Origin: Lachnospiraceae bacterium
Lineage (GTDB): Bacteria > Bacillota > Clostridia > Lachnospirales > Lachnospiraceae
Direction: 5' to 3'
DNA length: 41,560 nt
Assembly (NCBI GenBank): GCA_024405115.1
Contig: JAKSPD010000013.1
Span: 1 to 41,560, forward strand
Shown here: positions 17,117-25,087 of the stretch, piece after piece
Layout: every line of letters starts with the position of its first letter
Position numbering within the stretch: the stretch's first letter is position 1
Translations under genes and position numbers: made by a program
The notes under the pieces: model-generated
Databases searched by the model: none
Told to the model about the DNA's origin: nothing
The model's input: the letters and a program-made list of their open reading frames with translations, nothing else

Positions 17117-17185
17117 ATCCACCTCCAAAAATGATGATCAATATTATTCAACGAGAAATGATTATTGCCTCTGTCCAAAAATACT

Positions 17186-17214
17186 ATTATAGAAGACTCC
17201 GTGAAAATGCACAA
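17186..17214 (-). promoter_or_regulatory. Predicted promoter of the 1062-residue surface protein gene
   Basis: Minus strand: -35 TTGTGC (17209-17214), 17-bp spacer, -10 TATAAT (17186-17191, perfect). The leader to the ATG at 17116 is about 63 nt. Confidence 0.6.
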
Positions 17215-17266
17215 GTTTTTTTTATGATTTTCACTTCAGTAATGAAACAAAACTTGCGTCAAAATA

Positions 17267-17294
17267 TTGCTATCTGACGAAAAAAGTGTATACT
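17267..17294 (+). promoter_or_regulatory. Predicted promoter of the MATE exporter gene
   Basis: Plus strand: -35 TTGCTA (17267-17272), 16-bp spacer, -10 TATACT (17289-17294). It diverges from the surface-protein promoter 53 bp away. Confidence 0.55.
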
Positions 17295-17336
17295 TCTTCC
17301 TTGGTAACGTATTGAAGTATATATTCTGGTTTATAT

Positions 17337-18725
17337 ATGGAAAGTGTAGCCCGGATGGCAGAAAAAACAGCAAACAAACATTATTCAAATATGACCGAGG
17401 GTTCAATTCTCGGTGCCCTTGTAGCCTTTGCCGTACCCATGATGCTTGGAGGTCTTTTCCAGGACCTTTACAGCATGGCGGACATGACTATTGCGGGATA
17501 CACTCTGGGTGACCACGCAATCGCGGCCATCTCAGCCTCTGCAGCAATCGTCAACATGATGAACTATGCGGCCCGTGGCTACAACATGGGTAACTCCATT
17601 CTTATCTCGAATGCCTTCGGAGAAGGAAACATGGAAAAGACGAAGAGGGCCCTCATTGCGATGATCGTGCTCTGCGTGGCTTATTCCGCAGCCTTTACGG
17701 CACTTTTCCTCATCTTTCTTGAGCCGCTCCTTAATTTCGTTAATACTCCGGCTGAACTTTATTCGGATGCAAAGCTTTACGCAGTAATCATCATTTCCGG
17801 ACTTACCTGCACCATGTTCTATAACGTGTTCGCATGCGCGTTCAGGGCACTCGGAAACTCAAAGATACCGCTTTACTTCCTGATTTTCAGCTCTCTTTTA
17901 AATATCGCGCTTGACTTTGTCTGCATCGTCATCTTAAGGCTCGGAGTCATGGGTGCCGCAATTGCGACCATCTTCTCGCAGTTTATTTCCGCGGTCCTTT
18001 CAGGTATCCAGTTCTTTAAGGTGTTCCCGGAAATGAAGTTTAAGTTTTCTGACACTAAGGGTATCGATCCGGTTGTCGCCGATATGTTCCCCGTGGGTAT
18101 ATCCGTTGCCATCACCAACTCGATTTTCTCAATCGGTGCGGTTTCCGTACAGGGTGCAATCAATGCGCTTGGTTCAGATACGATCATCGCCCAGTCCGCA
18201 TGCTCAAAGATCCGTATGTTTGCAACCATTCCTTCTGTCAACATTGCGAATGCCGTTGCAACCTTTGCAGCACAGAACTACGGTGCAAGGAAATATAAGA
18301 GAATCACAGAGGGCGTATGGACCGGCATCGGCTTAAGTGCCGCCATCAACGTACTTACATATCTCATAGTGTTCTTCTTCGGAGGAAGGATTGCTCAGCT
18401 TATCACCAATACGAAAAATGACGACGTCGTATTCATGGCATCCACCATGCTCAGGATTGAAGTGCTCTTCATATGGGCACAGACGGCTGTCATGAGTTTC
18501 CGTATGAGCATCCAGAGCTTAAAGCGTAAGGTCATCCCCATGGTGGGTACCGGTGTCGAGCTTGTAATCCGCTGCGTGTTTGCCTTTGTAATCACGCCGC
18601 TCATCGGCTTCCGTGCCATCTCCTATGCCGAAGTAGCCTCCTGGCTGATCAGCGGTGCGGTAATGGCTGTATGCTATTTTATACTGATCAACGGACTGGT
18701 TTCCGGAAGAAACAGACAGATCTAG
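17337..18725 (+). CDS. MATE family efflux transporter
   Basis: 462 residues with about twelve membrane segments in two related halves, matching the MATE (MatE) family of cation-coupled multidrug exporters. The first half opens with the typical VPMMLGGLFQDLYSMADM segment and the second repeats the pattern near PVGISVAITNSIFSIGAVSVQ. It should export drugs or metabolites from the cytoplasm using Na+ or H+. The ATG at 17337 lacks a clear ribosome site; an in-frame ATG at 17355 has GGAAAG 10 nt upstream and may be the real start. It is a single gene with its own promoter, convergent with dgoD across a 43-bp gap in which I see no clear terminator. Substrate unknown. Confidence 0.92.
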   Translation: MESVARMAEKTANKHYSNMTEGSILGALVAFAVPMMLGGLFQDLYSMADMTIAGYTLGDHAIAAISASAAIVNMMNYAARGYNMGNSILISNAFGEGNMEKTKRALIAMIVLCVAYSAAFTALFLIFLEPLLNFVNTPAELYSDAKLYAVIIISGLTCTMFYNVFACAFRALGNSKIPLYFLIFSSLLNIALDFVCIVILRLGVMGAAIATIFSQFISAVLSGIQFFKVFPEMKFKFSDTKGIDPVVADMFPVGISVAITNSIFSIGAVSVQGAINALGSDTIIAQSACSKIRMFATIPSVNIANAVATFAAQNYGARKYKRITEGVWTGIGLSAAINVLTYLIVFFFGGRIAQLITNTKNDDVVFMASTMLRIEVLFIWAQTAVMSFRMSIQSLKRKVIPMVGTGVELVIRCVFAFVITPLIGFRAISYAEVASWLISGAVMAVCYFILINGLVSGRNRQI

Positions 18726-18768
18726 ATCAATCCTGCTGTTTATGTTGAAATTTTTCACTATATCATAT

Positions 18769-19917
18769 TTACCACTCCGCGATGGAACCGTCTTCGTGAC
18801 GCCAGACGGGATTCTTCCAGTTGTGGGGGGTCTTATTCTCCTCAAGAACAAGCTCCCTGTTAACATCGACTCCGAGACCGGGTTTCACGGGAAGATCCAC
18901 ATACCCATCCGTAAAAGCAAAATCCTCTTTATTGTGTATATAGTCAAGAACACTCTTGCCAACATTGTAATGGATGCCAATGGACTGCTCCTGAATCACA
19001 GCGTTATAACTGATGGCATCCACATTAAGACAGGCCGCCAGGGCAATAGGGCCTAACGGGCAATGCGGAGCCAGGGCAACATCATAGCTCTCAGCCATAG
19101 CGGCTATCTTCTTCACTTCAGTAATGCCGCCTGCGTGGGAAAGATCAGGCTGGATGATATCCACGCCGCCGGCAGTCAGAAGCCGCTTGAAATCATACTT
19201 GCTGAACAGACGCTCACCGGTGGCGATGGGGATGTTGCATGCTGCCGCGATGTCCCGGAAGTTCTCCATGCTCTCGCAGAGAACAGGTTCCTCTATGAAC
19301 ATGGGATCGAATTCCTCAAGCTTTTTGGCCAAGACTTTGGCCATGGGTTTATGCACCCGTCCGTGGAAATCGATGGCGATTCCGAAATATTTGCCGCAGG
19401 AATCACGAATAGCGGCCACCCTCTCCAGCACCGCGTCAAGCTTATCATAGGAGTCCACCATCTGAAGTTCCTCCGTAGCATTCATTTTGATGGCGGTAAA
19501 TCCTTCTTTTTTCTTCTGGAGGGCAGCGGCACCCACATCCGACGGACGGTCGCCTCCGACCCAGGAATACACCTTCATCTTCTCATGACATTTCCCGCCG
19601 AGAAGCATATAGACCGGAGCGCCAAACACCTTTCCCTTGATATCCCAAAGGGCCTGGTCAATGCCGGAGATGGCGCTCATCATCACACCGCCGCCCCGAT
19701 AGAATCCGGCGCGGTACAGGGTGGTCCATATGTCTTCGATGTTGCCGGGATCCTGTCCGATGAGATAATCCTTCATTTCCTCCACGCAGGAAAGTACAGC
19801 TCCGGCATGGCCCTCGAGAACAGCCTCCCCCCAGCCGACCGTTCCGTCATTGGTTATTATTTCCACAAATCCCCAACGGGGACGTACAAAATAGGTATTT
19901 ATCGCGGTGATTTTCAT
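18769..19917 (-). CDS. dgoD: D-galactonate dehydratase
   Basis: 382 residues, the same length as E. coli DgoD and very similar along its whole length (for example YRAGFYRGG, GIDQALWDIKGKV, YSWVGGDRP, AIDFHGRVHKPMAKVL, FIEEPVL, QPDLSHAGGITE, LAPHCPLGPIALAACL, QEQS.GIHYN). An enolase-superfamily enzyme, it removes water from D-galactonate to give 2-dehydro-3-deoxy-D-galactonate. The metal ligands of the barrel domain fall at DFHG, EEP and GER, and the base histidine in APHCPLG. AGGAGG precedes the ATG. The usual partners DgoK and DgoA are not in the window. The gene follows an RpiR-type regulator on the same strand, so control by sugar acid or phosphosugar is likely. Confidence 0.93.
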   Translation of the reverse strand: MKITAINTYFVRPRWGFVEIITNDGTVGWGEAVLEGHAGAVLSCVEEMKDYLIGQDPGNIEDIWTTLYRAGFYRGGGVMMSAISGIDQALWDIKGKVFGAPVYMLLGGKCHEKMKVYSWVGGDRPSDVGAAALQKKKEGFTAIKMNATEELQMVDSYDKLDAVLERVAAIRDSCGKYFGIAIDFHGRVHKPMAKVLAKKLEEFDPMFIEEPVLCESMENFRDIAAACNIPIATGERLFSKYDFKRLLTAGGVDIIQPDLSHAGGITEVKKIAAMAESYDVALAPHCPLGPIALAACLNVDAISYNAVIQEQSIGIHYNVGKSVLDYIHNKEDFAFTDGYVDLPVKPGLGVDVNRELVLEENKTPHNWKNPVWRHEDGSIAEW

Positions 19918-20016
19918 TCAATCCTCCTTTTCGGGTAACTTTAATACAAACAATATCACATCCGACGAATTTTCAGATGTTTTATTGTTTAACGTAATTC
20001 ATTCTTGATTGATGAT

Positions 20017-20943
20017 TTACGGGGTCTGTGGGGGAATATCCGAATCATTCATCTCCCCATGAACATCGTACGGTCCAAGCCATTTCATTAACGCAACACT
20101 TCGTTCAACAATTCCGTACTCGTTGAAATTTGACAGGATCCCATCACGGATTTCCGTATTATACTTTTTGTAATCGCCATTTTTTCGTTTCATTAAAGTT
20201 GCGAAATAATAACTGATGATACTGGCATTAATCACTTTAGGGCCTGAATGCTCAGAAGTCATACGAATGACTACATCTGCATATTCCAGCCTGGGAGAGG
20301 GACCGTTATCTGTGATCAGGATAATCGGAACCTCCTTTTTTTTGAAAATAGAACAGATTTCCGTCAGTGCCACGACATAGTTAGCCAGATCATAAACGAC
20401 TGCAACATCCCCTTTTTGAGAAAGGTTGACTCTATCTATGAAGTCTCCGATTCCGGGTTTGATGACTTCTGTTCTGTATCCGATACAGGTCAGGCGCAAT
20501 GCCGCTTCATCTGCCGCCGGAGAAGCGGCATAAAAACCTACAAAATAGATATGATTCGCCTGCTCAAGGACAGAGATGGCCTGTGCGATAGCATCTGTAT
20601 TTTCTTTATTTGTAAAATTTGTTATCATGTCTGCTGCTATATTTCTTGTTAAGGCAGCGATCGTTGAATCAAATTCATTATTATTGGCTTCCTTGATGAT
20701 TTTCGTGTTCTGATTCTGAACATCATCACGAATTGCCTTTTTCAACCCCCAGAAACCGGAAAAACCGGCATCCATGCTGAAGTTGATGATCGTAGTATCA
20801 CTTACCCCTATTTTTTCGGCCAGTTCCGTAACAGTATTATAGTGAATGGTATTATAATTGTTCAGAATATAGCTTGCCACTTTTTTCTTGGCAGGTGTCA
20901 GTCCGGGATATAAAGCCCTGATCTTATCGATTAATTTCTCCAT
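20017..20943 (-). CDS. MurR/RpiR-type transcriptional regulator
   Basis: 308 residues. The N-terminal RpiR helix-turn-helix (about 1-75) includes LTPAKKKVASYILNN and VTELAEKIGVSDTTIINF. A C-terminal SIS phosphosugar-binding domain (about 120-260) includes ANHIYFVGFYAASPAADEAALRL and VVYDLANYVVALTEICSIFK. Members sense phosphorylated sugars or sugar acids and repress or activate nearby catabolic genes. It lies between the MFS/PHP genes and dgoD, all on the minus strand, and is the obvious candidate regulator of the locus. In most RpiR proteins the SIS domain carries a SxS motif; here the equivalent is ASPAAD. The ATG at 20943 has AAAGG 9 nt upstream. Confidence 0.9.
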   Translation of the reverse strand: MEKLIDKIRALYPGLTPAKKKVASYILNNYNTIHYNTVTELAEKIGVSDTTIINFSMDAGFSGFWGLKKAIRDDVQNQNTKIIKEANNNEFDSTIAALTRNIAADMITNFTNKENTDAIAQAISVLEQANHIYFVGFYAASPAADEAALRLTCIGYRTEVIKPGIGDFIDRVNLSQKGDVAVVYDLANYVVALTEICSIFKKKEVPIILITDNGPSPRLEYADVVIRMTSEHSGPKVINASIISYYFATLMKRKNGDYKKYNTEIRDGILSNFNEYGIVERSVALMKWLGPYDVHGEMNDSDIPPQTP

Positions 20944-20995
20944 GAGTCAAAACCTTTAATAGTAATCATTTCAATAAAAGACTGTTGGCAATTAA

Positions 20996-21004
20996 AGTAT
21001 ATCA
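20996..21004 (-). promoter_or_regulatory. Possible extended -10 promoter of the RpiR gene
   Basis: Minus strand TGATATACT (extended -10, TATACT at 20996-21001) with no good -35. Transcription would start near 20989, 46 nt before the ATG. It would let the regulator and dgoD be transcribed separately from the MFS/PHP genes. Confidence 0.4.
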
Positions 21005-21029
21005 CATGGCATAGAAACTTCCATAAAAA

Positions 21030-22229
21030 TCATTCAGACGTCTTATGATCTGAAAGTTTTATCAGAATCCAGATAGCTGTGAGTGAAACTGCGATCCAGG
21101 ATAAATACATGGAGGAAAACCCCCAATGTGCAATCATTACGCCATAAAGCAGCGCCCCGATGCCGTTTCCGAAATAAGTGCTGAAATCCATGATTCCGCT
21201 GACCGAAGCGGAACATCCTCTGGCGTCAAAACGGATTGGAAAAATTGAAAGCATTGATGAATTTATCAAAGACATAAACGAATATATTACACTTAAGCAT
21301 ACTACGGAAAGTACCGGACTTTCGGAAAATACGATGCAAAGCGAGCAGGCAGTGCAACCGAAAAATGAGAAAATAGAAACTCGATGCTCGTCATTGCGGC
21401 ATTTTTTCAGGAGACACGGATAAATCATGCGTGCCGCAAAGCCAACAATGGGAATAAACAATACATATCCGGCAATTTTAGAAATATCGATTCCGAAAGT
21501 ATCGACAAAATACACCACCATCCAAAGAGTAACATTATCCTTGATGATACCATGCAGAAGAGAAGGAAAAGCTGCTGTGCGAATCTCCTTGTCTGATAAC
21601 AAATTCCGGAGCTGACTGAAGATTTCCCTGATTCCGGTCTGTTTTTCCGGTAACCTGTTTTCTTCCGTGATACGGGGAAATATAAGAAAAACCGTTGCGC
21701 CTAAAACCAGTGTAATGCATCCCGGGATAAGGAATGCCATAACAAGATCCATTTTTTCGATGATCCATGTGCATATGAGAATCCCCAGCACATTACCCGC
21801 GGCAACAGAAGAAACCATCGCGGACAGTCTGGTCAGTTTAGCCTTGTCATTAAGGTAAATGTAATTGATAAACCGCAGCACGCTTGACCAAAGCATAGAC
21901 TGTGCGAAAGCATTGACGCACCAGAACAGCAGCATGCCTGAAAAAGGAGGAAGAATTCCCATTCCCAGATTTGCAAAAAAGCAAAGCACCAGACCAATGC
22001 TTATCATAACTCTGGGCTGAACGAAATCAGCCCTGACGCCGTTCAGCAGACGTCCAAAAGCATACACAACGGAAAATGCAGTCCCCAGATACCCGATCTG
22101 TTCCGTACTCATTATATGAGAATCACGAAGCAGTGGCGTGGCTACGCTTAGATTAAGTCGTGCAATATATATAGACGCATAGGCGAAATAGCACAAAATA
22201 TATATCAGGTTTTTTCTGTTTTTCTGCAT
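21030..22229 (-). CDS. MFS transporter, sugar-acid/organophosphate type
   Basis: 399 residues with about twelve membrane segments and a central cytoplasmic loop, a major facilitator superfamily member. The N-terminal YIARLNLSVATPLL and FGRLLNGVRADFVQPR segments fit the OPA/GlpT-like or anion:cation symporter branches, which carry phosphorylated or acidic sugars. Given dgoD next door, uptake of a hexonate or related acid is a reasonable inference. The coding region begins inside the end of the PHP gene (25-nt overlap) without a strong ribosome site of its own, so translation is probably coupled to it. Confidence 0.85.
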   Translation of the reverse strand: MQKNRKNLIYILCYFAYASIYIARLNLSVATPLLRDSHIMSTEQIGYLGTAFSVVYAFGRLLNGVRADFVQPRVMISIGLVLCFFANLGMGILPPFSGMLLFWCVNAFAQSMLWSSVLRFINYIYLNDKAKLTRLSAMVSSVAAGNVLGILICTWIIEKMDLVMAFLIPGCITLVLGATVFLIFPRITEENRLPEKQTGIREIFSQLRNLLSDKEIRTAAFPSLLHGIIKDNVTLWMVVYFVDTFGIDISKIAGYVLFIPIVGFAARMIYPCLLKKCRNDEHRVSIFSFFGCTACSLCIVFSESPVLSVVCLSVIYSFMSLINSSMLSIFPIRFDARGCSASVSGIMDFSTYFGNGIGALLYGVMIAHWGFSSMYLSWIAVSLTAIWILIKLSDHKTSE

Positions 22230-23203
22230 GACTTTGATTCAAAATAGTAAGGCTGTGAAAACGCTCTTTTCATATCTGTTGTCCAGATCTCCAGTCGAAA
22301 ATATTGATTCGTTTCGCGGATTCCGGCCAAAGGAAACTCGGCAAAAGTAATATCATTTCTGTTGGAGTTCGCATGAGCTGCAAGGCCAATATGGCTGCCT
22401 TTGATACTGATGTTTTTTACGGGGGAACATCTGACAACGATCATGTCACGACTCTCATCAATATAGTAATCATAGATCTTTGGTCCCTGTGTTGCGTAAA
22501 AACTTCCGCTTCTGAAAGCTTCAAAAAAGTGTCTGACGGTCAGTTCAGGCATAGAGATCTCGATCCATCCGCCCAAAGTATCATCATCGTGTGTCAGATC
22601 TATATCTTTTCCGCCAATGCCCGCATGGTTGTCGTCTGCGGCCAGTGCCCATGCCCTGTGACCGGAATTCAGATACATGGCGTACTCAATATTCCCGTTT
22701 CCGCAGTTGTTGTTCCATTCTGCTCCGTGATTGTAGACTTCCACGGCATCCAACCCGTCGATACGTTCAATATCATTTCCCGGCAGCATTGACCAGCCGG
22801 GGTGATTCAAACAGCAATAGAATCCATTCTTTTTCATAGCTTTGATATATGTGTTAATGGTATCGACTTTGTATTCATGTGTTTCCGGAACATATACGGC
22901 CAAAGGAGACTCCGGAAACTCCTGCCAGAAATTGATGTGACAGGAGATCGTCTTTTTCTGCGGAAAGTGCGGATCGTAGGAGCAGAAATCGGTCTCTACT
23001 CCGGCGATGGGAAGAAAACGTTCATCCCTCAGTTCCGGATAGTCGGAATACACGCTGTGATCTGTAAACGCAACGATCTCATATCCATGGTCCTTGTACC
23101 ATTCTTTAACTTCCGAAGCAGTCATGCGTCCGTCAGTCCTGGTGGTATGGCTGTGAAGATTAGCCTTTCTGAAGGGACCGTTCTTTCTAAGCAAGTCAAT
23201 CAT
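22205..23203 (-). CDS. PHP-domain metallohydrolase, CehA/McbA-like
   Basis: 332 residues. The N-terminal PHP phosphoesterase motifs are readable in order: NLHSHTTRTDG, AFTDHSV, PIAGVETDF, CLNHPGW and AADDNHAG, supplying the His/Asp ligands for a metal cluster. The C-terminal 100 residues form a beta-rich tail seen in CehA/McbA-type proteins. It probably hydrolyses a phosphoester or similar ester of the sugar substrate handled by this locus; the exact reaction is not deducible. I use the ATG at 23203 (AAAGGAAG upstream, conserved N-terminus); a longer reading from a TTG at 23263 would start inside the promoter. It is first gene of a minus-strand cluster with the MFS gene. Confidence 0.85.
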   Translation of the reverse strand: MIDLLRKNGPFRKANLHSHTTRTDGRMTASEVKEWYKDHGYEIVAFTDHSVYSDYPELRDERFLPIAGVETDFCSYDPHFPQKKTISCHINFWQEFPESPLAVYVPETHEYKVDTINTYIKAMKKNGFYCCLNHPGWSMLPGNDIERIDGLDAVEVYNHGAEWNNNCGNGNIEYAMYLNSGHRAWALAADDNHAGIGGKDIDLTHDDDTLGGWIEISMPELTVRHFFEAFRSGSFYATQGPKIYDYYIDESRDMIVVRCSPVKNISIKGSHIGLAAHANSNRNDITFAEFPLAGIRETNQYFRLEIWTTDMKRAFSQPYYFESKSCRKTEKT

Positions 23204-23234
23204 TTCAAGTCTTCCTTTTTTCACTTTTTGTGCG

Positions 23235-23263
23235 AATATAACAGACAAAAAAAGAAAGTTCAA
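23235..23263 (-). promoter_or_regulatory. Predicted promoter of the PHP-MFS genes
   Basis: Minus strand: -35 TTGAAC (23258-23263), 17-bp T-rich spacer, -10 TATATT (23235-23240). The leader to the ATG at 23203 is about 25 nt. It is almost the same element as the divergent promoter at 23347-23375. Confidence 0.65.
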
Positions 23264-23304
23264 TATCCCCGAAATTTATATTTTCCCACAAAATTTGGAT
23301 TTTT

Positions 23305-23327
23305 ATTATTATATACAAAATAATAAT
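23305..23327. promoter_or_regulatory. Inverted repeat between divergent promoters (possible operator)
   Basis: ATTATTAT (23305-23312) and ATAATAAT (23320-23327) form a perfect 8-bp inverted repeat with a 7-bp centre, in the 83-bp AT-rich stretch between the two promoters. Placement suggests a binding site for one regulator acting on both directions, plausibly the RpiR protein encoded in the cluster. Low sequence complexity makes this tentative. Confidence 0.4.
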
Positions 23328-23346
23328 TTTATTATTTATTCCGGTA

Positions 23347-23375
23347 TTGAACTGTCATTTTCTTTTTGTTATATT
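23347..23375 (+). promoter_or_regulatory. Predicted promoter of the orphan solute-binding lipoprotein gene
   Basis: Plus strand: -35 TTGAAC (23347-23352), 17-bp T-rich spacer, -10 TATATT (23370-23375). The leader to the ATG at 23423 is about 40 nt and contains AGGAGG. Confidence 0.65.
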
Positions 23376-23422
23376 CTGATCAGTGGCCATGGGCCGCTTA
23401 GATCAAATTAGGAGGAAAAGTT

Positions 23423-24907
23423 ATGAGAAAAATGCTTGCAATGCTTCTTGCAGCTATCATGGTGCTCAGTTTAGCTGCTTGTGCAGCTCCGGCAGAATCA
23501 GCTCCGGCAGCTACTACAGAAGCAGCAACACAGGCAACCAATCAGGCAGCTACTCAGGCAGCGACTCAGGCGGCTACTCAGGCAGCTACTGAAGCTGCGA
23601 AGGAAGAACCGGCAGAGATCATTCAGGTTGATTATTACTGCTCTATTGGTGCATATCTGTTTACACTTCAGGATGAGGTGACTAAATGGAATGAAGGAGA
23701 GGGAAAGGAGAAAGGGGTCTACCTCAATATCATCTCCAATATCAACTCTTATACTCCCGATCTGACAGCACTTCTCGAAGCTGGTACACACTATGATCTT
23801 ATTGATGCCGGTACCGCAAATCCCCAGTGGGTCGAAAAGGGATATATTCAGGATCTCAGTGAGATCGAAGATGCAGAACTTAAGGATTTGATTCAGTCCT
23901 ATTCTCCCTATCTGAAAAAAGGAACAAACTATCAGCAGGGTGTTCTGACAGGTCTTCCGCTTGAAGTAGTTCCGCTCAAGTTTGCTGTCAACGTCGATCT
24001 GTTTGAGAAAAACAACCTTGAATATCCGAAGACATGGGACGACGTGGTTGAATGTGCAAAAGTCATCACCGAAAACGGTAAGGGCGCCGGTCCCGAGGGT
24101 GCTGATGTATTCGGTTTTGGAGGCACCACATGGTCAGGAATGTTCCAGAGGCTCGTTATTCAGTCTTCTCTGAGTTCTGTTGGTAAAACCTGGTGGGATC
24201 CCAACACAGAAACATATGACTGGTCCGCTTTTAAGAAGCCCCTTGAGTGTGTTAAGGAAATGTATGAAAACGGCTGGATTCTCGGCATGGACGATCTTGC
24301 CATCGATCCGATCCGTGCCCGGTTCGCTGATGGTGTTGTGGGCATGTTCCCTGCTCCGTCCTATGACTATGCTGTTTATACCTCTCAGTTCCCTGCCAAG
24401 TGCAACTGGACCGTTATTGATATGCCCACTATTGAGCCGGGTGAGGCTCCCTTCAAGGGCGGTTACATGGATCGTAACGGCTGCTCCATCGACAAGATCG
24501 CATACGAAAAAGCTGACGATGCGAAGAAGGCAGCTATTGTTGATGCTTTTATTTTCCTGAACAGCGATTATCTGAACGGCAAGATTTATGAGTCCGGTGG
24601 AATGATTCCGTATAAGCTTGAAATAATCCAGAATGCTACTCCCAATGCAGATCTTGGACCGCAGTGGACTCTGTTTGGTGACATAACAAACTATACTTCA
24701 CTTCCGCTCGTACCCGACAGCCTTGTTCCGCTTGAGGGTGATAAGCACGAGCCTGTGCTGAGTAACTGGTGTCACACCCCCGGAATGCCTGTTGAAGAGG
24801 CAATCGAAGATCTGAATACCCGCTATAACGCAGCGTATGCAATATTGAAGGAAGATGCCGACGTTGATCTCTCCTCTTTCGCTTACGAGTATAATACAAA
24901 GAGGTAA
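23423..24907 (+). CDS. Extracellular solute-binding lipoprotein, orphan
   Basis: 494 residues. A lipoprotein signal with lipobox LAAC (Cys20) is followed by a low-complexity Ala/Thr/Gln tether (about residues 22-60, repeated ATQA) and a family 1 solute-binding fold with many aromatic residues. It should capture a sugar or sugar acid outside the membrane. No ABC permease or ATPase lies nearby: upstream are divergent PHP and MFS genes, downstream an FAD oxidoreductase. It may therefore serve permeases encoded elsewhere or have lost them. AGGAGG lies 7 nt before the ATG, and a strong terminator follows, so it is probably a single-gene transcript. Confidence 0.9.
   Translation: MRKMLAMLLAAIMVLSLAACAAPAESAPAATTEAATQATNQAATQAATQAATQAATEAAKEEPAEIIQVDYYCSIGAYLFTLQDEVTKWNEGEGKEKGVYLNIISNINSYTPDLTALLEAGTHYDLIDAGTANPQWVEKGYIQDLSEIEDAELKDLIQSYSPYLKKGTNYQQGVLTGLPLEVVPLKFAVNVDLFEKNNLEYPKTWDDVVECAKVITENGKGAGPEGADVFGFGGTTWSGMFQRLVIQSSLSSVGKTWWDPNTETYDWSAFKKPLECVKEMYENGWILGMDDLAIDPIRARFADGVVGMFPAPSYDYAVYTSQFPAKCNWTVIDMPTIEPGEAPFKGGYMDRNGCSIDKIAYEKADDAKKAAIVDAFIFLNSDYLNGKIYESGGMIPYKLEIIQNATPNADLGPQWTLFGDITNYTSLPLVPDSLVPLEGDKHEPVLSNWCHTPGMPVEEAIEDLNTRYNAAYAILKEDADVDLSSFAYEYNTKR
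23520..23605 (+). repeat. Short coding repeat in lipoprotein tether
   Basis: Degenerate 12-nt units of the form GCAGCTACTCAG encode consecutive ATQA tetrapeptides behind the lipidated cysteine. Such arrays can change length by slippage and act as a spacer through the cell wall. Confidence 0.75.
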
Positions 24908-24928
24908 CAGATAATTTTGAATTCCTGA

Positions 24929-24964
24929 AAAAAGACAGTCTGTCGAAAGGCGGGCTGTCTTTTT
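24929..24964 (+). terminator. Rho-independent terminator after the orphan lipoprotein gene
   Basis: Stem AAAAAGACAG/CTGTCTTTTT (24929-24938 with 24955-24964), 16-nt loop, ending in a T run, 21 nt after the stop codon. Confidence 0.85.
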
Positions 24965-25087
24965 CAGAAAATTTGAAGTGGTAAAGTACAAGCAGATACC
25001 ATAGGGGACATTACTATTTTGATGATAGTATCATCTGATTTATACCGTAATCGCACCTGTTTTTATAGAAAGAGAAGCTCTGTAAAC

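Noticed and set aside
19063-19938. Long plus-strand ORF of 291 codons
   Set aside because: It lies wholly antisense to dgoD, which matches E. coli DgoD along its full length; the ORF has no family resemblance or ribosome site.
23498-23791. Minus-strand Arg/Cys-rich ORF opposite the lipoprotein tether
   Set aside because: It is the antisense reading of the ATQA repeat region and has no start signals.
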